A program made the translations under genes and the position numbers. Positions 32,111-42,319 of a stretch of 64,000 bases of DNA are shown in pieces. The stretch spans positions 5,642,001 to 5,706,000 of the forward strand of contig OZ252150.1 in NCBI GenBank assembly GCA_965248775.1, written 5' to 3'. The notes below the pieces were generated by a model. It was not told where the DNA came from and searched no databases. It saw only the letters and a program-made list of their open reading frames with translations. The stretch comes from JBHHUI01 sp965248775. GTDB taxonomy: Bacteria; Chloroflexota; Anaerolineae; Anaerolineales; JBHHUI01. Position 1 is the stretch's first letter, and each line of letters begins with the position of its first letter.

Positions 32111-33538
32111 ATGAGCAACGATTCGCAGGATAAAGGTATGTTGCCTTTGAACGAGGGGGCGGCCAGTGCTCTAGCCGATCCGGTTCACTACTCTTCCGCA
32201 AAGGCTATCGCAGCGGCTATCCGTGAGAAGCGCATCTCATCCGTTGAGATAGTCGACGCATTCCTCGCCCGAATCGAGGAAGTAAATACCTCATTGAACG
32301 CCGTCGTTCAACTCCGTGAGGAGCAAGCGCGCGCCGAGACTCGTCATGGGGATGAAGCGTTGGCTCGCGGTGAGGCGTTGGGTGCACTGCACGGCGTCCG
32401 GATGACTATAAAGGACTCACTGGACACGGTGGGGATGATCTCCACCTGTGGGACACTCGGGCGTGCGGAATTCGTGCCCGAGCGGGACGCCACTGTAGTC
32501 CGGCGCGTCAAGGCAGCAGGGGCAATACTCCTCGGAAAGACCAACACGTCCGAGCTCACGCTCACCTTCGAGGCGGACAATCTCGTCTACGGTCGCACGA
32601 ACAACCCCTGGGATACCGAGCGCACTCCCGGTGGCAGTAGCGGCGGGGCCACGGCCATCTTAGCTGCTGGAGGTTCTGCGTTCGACATTGGGAGCGACTA
32701 TGGCGGCAGCATTCGGTTGCCGGCCCACTATAGCGGGATAACCGGCATCAAGCCGACCCATGGCCGGGTTCCCCGCACGGGGCATATCTTCCCGTTTGGT
32801 GGAACTCACGACTCGTTCCAGCAAATCGGGCCGCTCGCACGCCACGTCGAGGATCTCTTCCTGATCCTGGAGATCATCGCGGGGCCGGACAATGTAGATC
32901 CGGCCATCGTCCCTATGCCTCTTGGAGATCCCACCCAGATCGATCTGGCCTCGCTTCGCGTGGGCTTTCACACGAACGACGGCATCAGTACGCCAACTCC
33001 CGAGACACAAGCGGTGGTGAGGGCGGCGGCGAGTGCCATGGAGAACGCAGGAGCGAGAGTGGATGAGTCTCGCCCGGAATGTATCGAACGCTCCTTCGAA
33101 GTGGGCGTCCAGGTCTGGTCGGCGAACGGTGAGGCTACCACTCGACGCTTACTGAGAGAAGCTAAAACGACCGAGTTCTCGATTGATGTGACCGGTGGTC
33201 CCGCGCTTGATGCCGAGGCACTGGACCGGCTCATGGCCGACTGGTTTGCCGTGCGCAGCGAGATGTCGGGCTACTTTGAGAACCACGACGTCATCCTCTG
33301 TCCTGTGAACGCCAAACCCGCGGAGCTCCATGGAACGACTCTTCTCCCGGACTTCAGTTATACGGTTTCGTACAATGTCACAGGTTGGCCGGCTGCCGTG
33401 GTACGCGGCGGCACATCACCCGAAGGATTGCCCATCGCCGTCCAGATTGTCGCTTCGCCCGCGAGAGAGGATATTGTACTCGCCGTCGCGGCCCATCTTG
33501 AAAGTGCCCTTGGAGGCTTTCAGCCGCCATCATTGTGA
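32111..33538 (+). CDS. Amidase (amidase signature family)
   Basis: The 475-residue enzyme carries the full amidase signature: the catalytic Lys in VRMTIKDSLDTVG, GGSSGGATAILAAGGSAFDI with the cis-Ser, and SDYGGSIRLPAHYSGITGIK with the Ser nucleophile, giving the Ser-cisSer-Lys triad. It hydrolyses amides or glutamyl-type substrates. As no gatA/gatC/gatB partners are nearby, a catabolic amidase is likelier than GatA. GGAGGTGACACC before the ATG is a strong ribosome site. It follows the haem sensor by 60 bp. Confidence 0.92.
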   Translation: MSNDSQDKGMLPLNEGAASALADPVHYSSAKAIAAAIREKRISSVEIVDAFLARIEEVNTSLNAVVQLREEQARAETRHGDEALARGEALGALHGVRMTIKDSLDTVGMISTCGTLGRAEFVPERDATVVRRVKAAGAILLGKTNTSELTLTFEADNLVYGRTNNPWDTERTPGGSSGGATAILAAGGSAFDIGSDYGGSIRLPAHYSGITGIKPTHGRVPRTGHIFPFGGTHDSFQQIGPLARHVEDLFLILEIIAGPDNVDPAIVPMPLGDPTQIDLASLRVGFHTNDGISTPTPETQAVVRAAASAMENAGARVDESRPECIERSFEVGVQVWSANGEATTRRLLREAKTTEFSIDVTGGPALDAEALDRLMADWFAVRSEMSGYFENHDVILCPVNAKPAELHGTTLLPDFSYTVSYNVTGWPAAVVRGGTSPEGLPIAVQIVASPAREDIVLAVAAHLESALGGFQPPSL

Positions 33539-33643
33539 GCTGATACGCGAATGGTCCCGTTGTTTAAATCCTATACTTGGGGTTGAGAAATACCGCCGCT
33601 TTTTTGGGGCCAGCTCAAATGCTGCCTCAGGTGAACCCCAACC

Positions 33644-34054
33644 CTAATCAAGAAGTTTCGCACCTTTAAATATTTTATCTACATCTTTCCTGTCCGCTCG
33701 GAGTCCGAGGCCGACTAAGGGAAGTTCTTCGGTATCGTATTTCGCAACGGTTTGTCTATTGGCCTCGTCGTGTCCGGTTACGAACATATCTTGGATGTAG
33801 ATCGAGGCTTTCACTCCACGTGTATTTGCACGCTTCAAAAATGTCGATAATCGTTCGCGACCAGATTTCAATATGACGGCCGGTTGTACGCATAATGGGG
33901 AATATGATTTGCCGGATACATCTTCATATTCTTCACCGACAATGGACTCGGCCTGCGAAATAATTCCTGATGTCAGGAAAGCGACTACGTTTAGTTTCTG
34001 CCACACGGGAAGATCATCTGCGACCACGATTGCGAGTTTGGTGCTAAATTCCAC
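33644..34054 (-). CDS. DUF2000 family protein
   Basis: The 136-residue protein matches DUF2000: KLAIVVADDLPVWQKLNVVA near the start, FLTSGI and a C-terminal LPLVGLGLRADRKDVDKIFK. Family members are small and uncharacterised, with a fold related to peptidyl-tRNA hydrolase 2 (recalled from family knowledge). It is divergent from the LuxR-type regulator, with about 134 bp between the two starts, so shared regulation is possible. No function is assigned. Confidence 0.78.
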   Translation of the reverse strand: MEFSTKLAIVVADDLPVWQKLNVVAFLTSGIISQAESIVGEEYEDVSGKSYSPLCVQPAVILKSGRERLSTFLKRANTRGVKASIYIQDMFVTGHDEANRQTVAKYDTEELPLVGLGLRADRKDVDKIFKGAKLLD

Positions 34055-34188
34055 AGGCTAATCCTTTCAATTTTTATTACACTGCGCCAGGCTGATGCGA
34101 ACGTCGGGCGACAGCGTAGTATATCAACTGAAATATACACTGCCCGGTCGATAATTCCATAGCGCGTTAGGGTATCTAGCGCTATCCT

Positions 34189-36884
34189 ATGGCAGTGGAA
34201 ACGTCGGCTCGAACAAAATTCATGCCCCCCCAATTGCGCGAAGACATTATCTCGCGCGAGCGACTGCTGCGCCGGCTCCGTAATGTCGTTAGTTCCCATC
34301 CCCTCACACTCGTCGCCGCGCCCGCCGGCTATGGCAAAACCACGCTCCTTTCTACAATGGCCGCATCGAACGCTGCTGATGCGCCCATCGCTTGGCTCAC
34401 CCTGGATGACGAGGACGACTCGCCGTCTCAACTGCTCGCAGCGCTGATTGGCGCAATCCAACGGGTGTCTCCGGAATGCGGCCAGGGGGCGCATAGCCTG
34501 CTCGGTGGAGCGGGATATAGTATTGCTCCGATCAGCCCGGAACAGCAGACGCGAAACGTAGTTAATGTTCTCGTCAACGAAATTGACGAAACCATGACGG
34601 ATCCCTTCATATTGGTTTTGGACGACCTGCATAAGTTGCGAGAACCACAAACGCATCTGGTATTGGAACAGTTGCTCGATAAGTGTCCGGTTGCGCTGCA
34701 TCTGGTGATTGCGACCCGGCAGGATCCGCCACTGCCATTGGCGCGCATGCGCGCCCGGGGCGAGCTGGCCGAGCTTCGGCTGGACAACCTGCGTTTTTCA
34801 GATGCGGAGGCCGCGGCATTCCTCAACGACATGCTCGCATTGGACTTACAGTCCGCTGATCTGGAGAAAATGCAGGCGCATACGGAGGGTTGGCCGGTCG
34901 GACTGCGTCTTTTCGCCAGTTCGTACGCAGGCTTGAACGACGCAGCCTCCCAGCAAGCGTTAATGGGTCGCATGATCGATCAGACAGATCGGTATGTTTT
35001 TGACTTCCTGGCGGCAGAAGTACTCGCGCGGGAGGAATCGGAAGTACAAACGTTTCTGCTTGAAACGTCCATCCTCGCCGAGCTGACTCCAGAAATCTGT
35101 GCAATCCTGACCGGCCGGGAAGATGCGGGAGAAATGCTATCCGAGTTGTATCGACGAAACCTGTTCCTCGTCGCTGCCGAGTCGGGGTTTGGCATATTCC
35201 GATATCACGATCTGTTCGCCGAGTTCTTACAGCAACAGCAAGCAGCGTCCACAAGAATACAGGAGCTGCATGCCCGCGCGGGGAAAGCGTTGGAAGCGAC
35301 TCATCCACGTCAATCCATTAAGCACTATTTGGCGGCTAAGCTGTGGTCCCGTGCAGCTGCCCAAATCGAACGGCTTGGGTGGGAAATGATCAATCGCTGG
35401 GATTATCAACCATTGCGCGCCTGGATTGAAGCAATTCCGGAGAGAGAACGCGCCGCTACCCCGGTGCTAAATTTGTTCCTGGGCGTCATCCATTTTCTCA
35501 TTCTGGAGTTTGAGCCTGGACAAGCTCTTTTGGAACGAACGTTAGATAGCTTCTCTGGTTCTCTCGCGACAGCAGAGAGAAATCATGAAGCCGATGGTTT
35601 CTCCTGGCTGGCGTACTGTGTTTGGGCGCAGGGCGAAATAAAGCGGTCTGGCAAAATTTTCGCGCGCGCCCTCAAGTTAACGGCGGCCCTCGACACACGC
35701 GCGCGTTTACTCGCAGCAGTCGCAATTCAGAAGCTAATGGAAAGTACACCCGCGTCTGTTGCGCAGGCAGCTGAGCTCTCGAGGAGCTGAAGTTGCTGGC
35801 CATGCACAACGAAACCTACGAGGTACTGTACAATCTTGCTGGCTTGTTGAACGTCGGGGAGTTTGCCACATTCCCGAGGGCAATCGAATATATGGAGTCC
35901 CTTTTGCCGCGTATGCGCAAACCCGGGATCACCAATGCGCTCTTACACGCACAGGCCGGGCACGCCCAGACCGTTGTAGAGCTCTGGCGCGGCCGTTGGG
36001 ACACGGGATTGGCAGCCGGTGCGCGCGCCCAGGCGCAAACGGAAAGACTCAATATCTTCTTTCTTTCGGTCACGCCGTTCGGTCTGGCTATCGTCCACGC
36101 AGCGCGGGGTGAGTACGAGGAAAGCGACAATCTTTTTGCACAGGCGCTGCAGGAATTCGGACAAACACCCGGCTTGGTCGGCCCATTTGTACCCACATAC
36201 TTGTACGCGCTCGGTCGAATGTATTGGCTCGCAGGTCGCTATGACGATGCACGGCGAATGCGCGATCAGCTGGATGCAACCGCGCTGGCAACCGATGCAC
36301 CGCTTGCCGGATTCTTTCCATTGTTGTTGCAAGCCTTACTCCACATAATAGATCGCGAATTCTCCGCCGCTGAGCGCGCGCTTTCTATTGCCATCCGGCA
36401 AGAGCTGAACCTGCCGCTGGCGCGCATGGTAGGCAGCGCGCGCTTGCTGCTCGCGTATCTGTATCACGAATTGAAACGTAAAGACGAGGCGCTGGTCGAA
36501 TTTGCTCCTTTGCTGGCCGAATGCGCCCGTGACGGCTCACCCTATCTGATCCTGAAAGAGGGCAGCTTGGCCGTGCCGCTGTTGCGCCTGGCCGTCGAGC
36601 GCGACGAGCGTCCAGCCTACGCAGCCGAGTTGCTTGGAATCCTGCACGTGGACGTGCCACCACGCTCGGCGAAAATCCCCGATAGCGGTGCGTCCCTCTC
36701 TCCGCGCGAATACGAAGTGCTGCAGTTGCTCGCCGCCGGCGAGAGCAATCAAGCAATTGCCGATAAACTGGTCATCGTCGAGCGCACGGTCAAATCCCAC
36801 GTGACGAACATCCTGCGCAAGCTCAACGTGTCCTCCCGCACGCAGGCCGTCGCCCGCGCCCGCGAACTACACCTGCTCCAATAA
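34189..36884 (+). pseudogene. MalT-like LuxR-family ATP-binding regulator, frameshifted
   Basis: The first part (34189-35790, 533 residues) has a P-loop NTPase of the STAND type: VAAPAGYGKTTLLSTMA near residue 45, FILVLDDLHKL as Walker B and a winged-helix region, then TPR-like repeats. It stops at TGA 35788-35790 after AQAAELSRS. The rest (read from about 35781 to 36884) continues TPR-like helices and ends in a LuxR helix-turn-helix: LSPREYEVLQLLAAGESNQA and ERTVKSHVTNILRKLNVSSR. Upstream of the TTG at 35793 the second frame reads EELKLLAM, so the two join naturally with a -1 shift near 35775-35785. Together the length is about 900 residues, as expected for MalT-like proteins. It may be a real mutation, a programmed shift or an assembly error. 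Confidence 0.82.
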
Positions 36885-37049
36885 TTCTGCCGCGTTCTTA
36901 GCGCAACCCCCAACCGAATACCGAACCTGCCCTTACTGGAATCGTACCTTCGTACGATGCCGCGTAACCCGATCCACAGCAAAATGTGGTATCGATCGTG
37001 GCTGCCGGGGTGTCTGGCGACCAATGTTGAGGGTGCGCAGACGGAATGA

Positions 37050-37478
37050 ATGCAGGATCGCTTGAGGGACCAAATCGTCAATGACCTCGTAAAAGAACGG
37101 ATCGCGCTGCTCTGCACAGCAGCGACAGACGGCCGCTGGAGCATGCCCGTGCGCTACCGCCTGCGGCCGGGTGCTGCCAAAGCCGGCCTGTGTGTCGAGT
37201 GTCTGGTGCCGCGCTGGGCTGACGTTCTATACGGCCTGGAGCAGGAACCACGCGTGACGCTCATCGTGTTGCTGTCGCGCGACCCGCCCGCAAGTTGGCT
37301 GCACATTTCGGGGACGGCTCGCAAAGTGGCAAAACCAGTCTGGGGCGCCTGGGCGACCGACGACACTCTCTTCACGCCCATAACCGATCTGTATATCGTC
37401 GTCCGCGTAAACGTCGAGCGCGCCGATTCCATCGACGAATCAATCGGCTGGGGGATTAGCGCCACCGCAGAGTGGTGA
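37050..37478 (+). CDS. Pyridoxamine-phosphate-oxidase-like flavin-binding protein
   Basis: The 142-residue protein resembles the PNPOx-like split-barrel family: IALLCTAATDGRWSMPVRYR near residue 17 (first two strands), PRVTLIVLLSRDPPASWLHI and a central SGTARKV strand turn. These proteins bind FMN, F420 or haem and act as small oxidoreductases. The cofactor cannot be fixed here. It follows the regulator gene by 165 bp and precedes a secreted protein by 19 bp, which could be one transcript. Confidence 0.65.
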   Translation: MQDRLRDQIVNDLVKERIALLCTAATDGRWSMPVRYRLRPGAAKAGLCVECLVPRWADVLYGLEQEPRVTLIVLLSRDPPASWLHISGTARKVAKPVWGAWATDDTLFTPITDLYIVVRVNVERADSIDESIGWGISATAEW

Positions 37479-37497
37479 CAGAAATGGAGAACTTACG

Positions 37498-38745
37498 ATG
37501 AATCACAAAGTATTCAGAATGTTCGTGCACGTCGTAGCGACGATGTTATTGGTGCTGGGGTTATTCGGACTGTCCGGGCCTATCGGGGTCGCCCGCGCTG
37601 GTCACTGTGTGCCACCTGCTATCCATGACTTTGCCCCTTTCAGCCCCACCTTCGGCCAGTGTGTGGTATCTGGAGGCGGGGGGGGAGGTGTAACGGTCGC
37701 AGTCGGCGGCGACAATGGCAGTACCGAACCTTATGTCCCAACCTGGGCTGAGGAATCCGGCGACTCCAACTGGCGAAATAGACTTGGCGCTAACCAGGCC
37801 GAAGACTATGCTGTCTACTGTTTTCTGTACGGTATTTCGGTCTTCTCCACCCAACCGGCCCCGTATTCGGCTGCTTGGTGGTCCTACGACTTTTTCAATA
37901 ACATACCTGACGGCGGCACTTACGGGACGGCCGATGGCATTACGTTGTCACGTGAAGGCGACAAGGTGACCATCGATGATGGTGATGGAGGCATGAAGGA
38001 GATTAGCGTGTCTGACTGCCAGAAAGTGAGTGGTCGCCCGCCGAGCGACTTCGAACCATCGCAGCCAGAAGACAACTTCCAAGTGATGGTAGATGTCCTA
38101 GGGAAGGAATTGGATCCCAGTGATTTTGTTGAGCAAGTAATCGCCGCCTTGCCGAATGGGGACACAGTGCTAGTAGATGTCCAAGGTCCACCCAATTTCC
38201 GTAATCCCCGTGCGTTGGTTGCGCAAGCAATTGCCGCCCACTTGGCAAAACAACAAGGCGTCAACCCGGAAAATGCCCAGAAACTTGTCTCGGGATTAGG
38301 TGGTTTGGATGCTTATAACACCGTAATTGATTGGGCGGAAAAAGGCATCCGCCTTGATAGTGTTGAGCATGCTGGTGTGCCATATTTTGTAGAAATGGTT
38401 GAAACACCTGAAGAGGAACGAGGTATTTTGGGTGACCCCTTCACTCTGCGCACCCAGTTTGGCATCATACTCAATGCTTTTGGCAACACTACATTGGTAG
38501 GAGTCGATTCGAATCTTGAGGGCTTCGCCAATAATTCGTTGAATCAAGTCGTTAATGCCGCCGGCGTTTTGCAACGGGCAATAACACATGGAAGTGGCGA
38601 AGGCCCTGATGCACATGACATAGCAAGGGCAAAAGCTCATGCATTCAACGCAGGAGTGAGCCTGAACGGTGCAATGCAAGCTGATCCAAGAGCAGCGGAG
38701 ATTGCCCAACAGGCTTTGCAAATTGCCAGTGCGCAATTCCCATAA
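37498..38745 (+). CDS. Secreted protein of unknown function (paralogue 1)
   Basis: This 415-residue protein has a clear signal peptide (FVHVVATMLLVLGLFGLSGP, cleavage after VARA near residue 34). A Gly-rich linker (SGGGGGGVTVAVGGDNGS) comes next, then a domain with RLGANQAEDYAVYCFLYGIS and ITLSREGDKVTIDDGDGG. The same two motifs recur in the broken paralogue downstream, which defines a local family. The C-terminal third is helical and Ala/Gln-rich, without motifs I recognise. It is probably exported and surface-bound or released. The start has ATGGAGAAC upstream as ribosome site. Confidence 0.75.
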   Translation: MNHKVFRMFVHVVATMLLVLGLFGLSGPIGVARAGHCVPPAIHDFAPFSPTFGQCVVSGGGGGGVTVAVGGDNGSTEPYVPTWAEESGDSNWRNRLGANQAEDYAVYCFLYGISVFSTQPAPYSAAWWSYDFFNNIPDGGTYGTADGITLSREGDKVTIDDGDGGMKEISVSDCQKVSGRPPSDFEPSQPEDNFQVMVDVLGKELDPSDFVEQVIAALPNGDTVLVDVQGPPNFRNPRALVAQAIAAHLAKQQGVNPENAQKLVSGLGGLDAYNTVIDWAEKGIRLDSVEHAGVPYFVEMVETPEEERGILGDPFTLRTQFGIILNAFGNTTLVGVDSNLEGFANNSLNQVVNAAGVLQRAITHGSGEGPDAHDIARAKAHAFNAGVSLNGAMQADPRAAEIAQQALQIASAQFP

Positions 38746-38826
38746 CTCACATATGAGGAGGATCAGAAAGCTTTAGACGCTCGATTAGTTTCTCGCAAAA
38801 GTAGCCTACGTTTTGTCGTAAGCCCT

Positions 38827-38853
38827 GTAGCGCGAGAATCATTCTCGCGCTAC
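38827..38853. terminator. Perfect 12-bp hairpin after secreted protein gene
   Basis: GTAGCGCGAGAA (38827-38838) pairs with TTCTCGCGCTAC (38842-38853) over a TCA loop, about 80 bp after the stop. Only a short T-run (CCGTTTC) follows, so it is a plausible but not perfect terminator; it could serve both directions. Confidence 0.6.
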
Positions 38854-38933
38854 GCCGTTTCTATGTTCACAATCTTCGTGGACGGACGTAAAAGATGCTT
38901 CTAATTTGATTCGACTAGGTGTTGGATACCCAT

Positions 38934-39079
38934 TTACAATCTCCAGAGAGACGCGTGGGTTCCATTTATTGCGGTCAACTCGGCGTGCGAACCCTGCTCG
39001 CCGAGTTGACCTTTTTCGAGCAAGTAGATGCGGTCGCGAGCGATATTCGCCGCGTTATTGAAGCTATAGTTCGACCACG
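38934..39079 (-). pseudogene. ABC exporter ATPase, C-terminal fragment (1)
   Basis: On the minus strand, ending at the TAA at 38936-38934, the frame reads RDRIYLLEKGQLGEQGSHAE and then LTAINGTHASLWRL. This is the end of an ABC exporter ATPase domain (the D-x-I-x-V-L-x-x-G strand after the H-loop, and the usual tail). Upstream of it, read SFNNAANIA, the similarity fades, and no Walker motifs are present. It fills most of the 407-bp gap between the two secreted-protein genes; the rest of the gap shows only the hairpin at 38827 and the ribosome site of the next gene. Confidence 0.7.
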
Positions 39080-39152
39080 TCACGAGAGCTGATGAGTCGA
39101 AACTAAGTCACTACCGTATGATTGCACGATACGAGTAAGGAGTCGCTGCAGC

Positions 39153-41434
39153 ATGGTCACAAATAATACTGAATCACTCTCGGTCTTTTCAGCGCTTACG
39201 CTTAACCTGCGTCGCTTTTCGCTACGCATTATTTTGATGCTCGGGCTGTTAACGGACTATTTGGCTTGACTGTCGGCAAGGTGCTGGCGGATACGAGTTG
39301 TTCGCCAACGACGGGCCAAGCTACATACACTTTTGGATGGGGGGTGGATACCGAATTTAGGGTATTCGTCAATGGTGTTGATAAGGGGAATTTCAGGACA
39401 ATACAGATTAGTGATCATTGGGGATTGACTATACCAATCGGTCCGGCAAACACTGCTTACAAAATAGAGGTGAATGTGGACGGAGAAAAGGTTGGTGAGT
39501 ATAACGTCATTTGCCCAAGTCCTAAAGTAGGGCAGTCGCAAACTTCAGAGCAATCATCCAGCAGCACCGTCCCTGAATCAAACGAGAACGATGACGCCTC
39601 AGCGGAGGCTGCGAACTCGGCATCTGTTCAAGGAATAAAGCAATCCGCAGACGGAACGGTACTCATTGACTTTTAAGATGGCACGGTATTGGTCAAAGAC
39701 AGCGACGGAACCGTCAGAATCGAGCCTAAGGATGGAAGCGAGACGCTGCTATTCCCCGGCGACGAGTTTGAATTCGAAGGTTCCGACGGTTCACAGACGA
39801 CGGTGTCCACAAACAACAATAGTGTCAATATTAAGAACACGGACGGCTCCGAGGTTGAGATCCGGGGAGACGGCACCGTAACGACCGATGACGGCAAATA
39901 CGACCACTTGATTTATTTTCCGGATGGCCGGGAAACGCGCGAAGTTCCGGGACCAGAATGGTACACCTACTACCCGAACGACATCACGTTCATACAGCAA
40001 TTGAGGGGCATAAGTAAATTCATTTTCCCCGGCAACTCCTCCAGTTTGACAGAGTATCCGGATGGCCGCACGCTTACAGAAAAAGCGCCTAATCAGAACG
40101 GCCAGGACAATGTGACTTCGCCAATACTCACGACCTGGAATTCAGCAGGCGATCAGCGACTTTGGGTTTTAGACTCAAGTACCGGAACGTATTACAACTT
40201 TGATAATCTGTCGGCGGAATTCTTTGAGCGATTTTTTTGCCCGACCCCTGGAAGTAGCAATACAGCGGCCGGCCCTGAAGGTAATACTCCATATACACTT
40301 AACTATTTGGGAGATGGCCAATTCAACGGCACGATTGGAGATACTCCCTTTAACCTGAACGGACCGATAAGAGATGGCTCGAATGAATCAGAGAGTTGTT
40401 CAGTTATTCTGAACGCCAACAACCAGCGGCTTGGTGCCAATCAGGCTGACTTGATAGCCGCATATGCTTACCTTGATGGCCTTTCGCTCTGGATGACGTA
40501 TCCGCAACCTCAATCGCTCGCGTCCCTGCCCTGGGGGCTGCTCGGTACTCTGCCAGACGGAAACTCGCTTGACGTTCAGGGACTGTTCAGCCCCTGGGGA
40601 GATAGTCTGACGATCTCGCGACAAGGCGACCAGATAACTGCAAATTATGGAGACATGCAGAAATCGTTCACACTCACCGAAGCTCAGTGGCGCAGCGGCG
40701 CGCCCGCTGCTGATTTTCAGGCGAAGCCCTGGAGACTTGATAATCGAATTATCAATATATCGATCTTTGCGGGACCTCCGTTGCGCATTGTGCTACGTCC
40801 TGGCGACGGTCAAGCCGAGGCGGCGCAACAGATAGGCATGGGTTTGGCCCAAAGAGCTGGAGCTGACGAACTCAATGTTCGTGCCTTTGTCGCTGTGGAG
40901 GTTGTGATTGCCGCATCGGCTGTTGTTGTGCGCGTGGCCAGCAACGATGTATCCCCTCCCAGAATACCCGACGATAGGGATCGCTTTTCCGCCGAAGCCT
41001 TTACCGCCAACAATGCCTATCGTTTCGCCGACGATCCTGTTCCTCACGCGAGACGAGAATTGGAAGACGCCAAAGGCGATGCTTATTCGCAGGGTCCGAG
41101 GTACGATCCTCAAGCTATCCTCTTTGCTGGAACTTCTCTATCTACAGCCGCTAGAGCATTATCAGCGGCGGAGTCGGTTATCCGTTCAATGGAATTTCTG
41201 TCGAACCCTGATCGATATCCAGGAGCGGTCGATATACTGGAACAGCTTTCTGGTCATGGTTCAGTTAACGAAATTGATCAAGAATGTTATGAAGATGCGT
41301 TAGAGCAATTACAAGATTCCCGCAAGTTATTTGGCGAAGCCAGGTATTATTTATTTGATGCGTATCGTAAAGACCCACTTGCAGGGTCAATTGCTTCTGC
41401 AGCTCAGGAGATCTCAAGTCAGCTTTTTCCATGA
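39153..41434 (+). pseudogene. Secreted DG-repeat protein (paralogue 2), broken at two places
   Basis: AAGGAG (39137-39142) precedes the ATG at 39153, which opens a signal-peptide-like stretch (LRRFSLRIILMLGLL). That frame ends at TGA 39267-39269. The continuation NGLFGLTVGKVLADTSCSP lies in another frame, so a one-base shift occurred near 39247. The second frame reads on to a TAA at 39674-39676 inside a DG-T-V repeat (GTVLIDF, stop, DGTVLVKDSDGTV) and continues in the same frame to 41434. The 3' part, 581 residues, has RLGANQADLIAAYAYLDGLS and LTISRQGDQITANYGDMQKS, matching the upstream secreted protein, and short D-G-S/T beta repeats. Thus one gene with two lesions. Confidence 0.75.
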
Positions 41435-41499
41435 GTATCGTCGCGCAGGTAATGCATCTTCGCAAATCGCATTGGGTCGAAATCGAGCAGGACACCTCG

Positions 41500-41600
41500 A
41501 GACGGTTGTCGTGTGAACCTTGCTCGGCGAGTTGACCTTATTCGAACACATAGATGTGGTTGGCGTTGAGCACGGTCGAGAGGTGTTACGTGATGCCGAC
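41500..41600 (-). pseudogene. ABC exporter ATPase, C-terminal fragment (2)
   Basis: On the minus strand the frame reads HLSTVLNANHIYVFE, a stop, then GQLAEQGSHD. This matches the H-loop and following strand of an ABC ATPase and repeats the fragment at 38934-39079. A CAA-to-TAA change explains the internal stop. It lies in the 316-bp gap between the secreted paralogue and osmC; the rest of the gap holds the -10 element of osmC. Confidence 0.65.
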
Positions 41601-41700
41601 CGGATTGCGGGAGATGGTGAGTTTCAGGCGCTCTCGTTTGGATCAACAAGCCCCACCGCATTCAAATAAAACTGCATACACTGTTTCGATAAATCCTGAC

Positions 41701-41706
41701 TATAAT
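41701..41706 (+). promoter_or_regulatory. Perfect -10 element of the OsmC gene
   Basis: TATAAT lies 45 bp before the ATG at 41751. The -35 region about 17 bp upstream is poor, so an activator may be needed. AGAAAGGA is the ribosome site. Confidence 0.5.
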
Positions 41707-41750
41707 GAGCAGCTCCTCGCCCTCTATAGCATTAGAAAGGATTATCGTTC

Positions 41751-42173
41751 ATGGCTATTCGCTCTTCAGAAGCAACCTGGCAAGGCACTCTCAATGAAGG
41801 CACAGGCAGCATGCGCCTGGGAAGTGGTCTTTTCGAGGGCCCCTTCACGCACGGTTCCCGTTTCAAGGAAGACGCAGGCTCGAATCCCGAAGAATTAATC
41901 GCTGCCGCACATGCAGGTTGTTATTCCATGTTTCTGTCCGCATTGCTGACCGGCAGTGATCATCCTCCGACACAGGTTCACACGACAGCCACTGTGCACC
42001 TTGGAGATGGCCCAACGATTACCAAAATCGAATTGATCTGCGAAGCAGACGTGCCCGGCATCGACGCGGAGACCTTCAACAATCTGGCCGCGGAGGCAAA
42101 AGAGAAATGTCCGATATCCAAGGCATTGGCTTGTGTCGATGAGATCACCTTGGACGCGAAACTTATCGGCTGA
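41751..42173 (+). CDS. osmC: OsmC family peroxiredoxin
   Basis: The 140-residue protein has the two redox cysteines of the OsmC/Ohr family: ELIAAAHAGCYSMFLSALL near residue 57 and AKEKCPISKALACVDEITLD near 119. The conserved Arg and Glu of the active site are in HGSRFKEDAGSNPEELI. It reduces organic hydroperoxides using a dithiol donor. The pattern SNPEELIAAAHAGCYSM is closer to OsmC than to Ohr. It is followed 146 bp later by a nitroreductase gene. Confidence 0.93.
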   Translation: MAIRSSEATWQGTLNEGTGSMRLGSGLFEGPFTHGSRFKEDAGSNPEELIAAAHAGCYSMFLSALLTGSDHPPTQVHTTATVHLGDGPTITKIELICEADVPGIDAETFNNLAAEAKEKCPISKALACVDEITLDAKLIG

Positions 42174-42319
42174 GCCGTAAGGCGAAAGACTGTCTGTAGC
42201 TGGCCTAAGTTGAGTCATAATTCTGCACTCGAAGGTACGTCGAGTTGCAATCTCCCTGCGCAGCAAACTCGCGGCGTCAACGCTCCAACAAATAACCTGA
42301 ACCACAACGGAGATCTTCT

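Noticed and set aside
32111..33538. gatA (Asp/Glu-tRNA amidotransferase subunit A)
   Set aside because: The amidase signature is shared, but no gatB or gatC is nearby and the overall context is accessory; a general amidase is the safer call.
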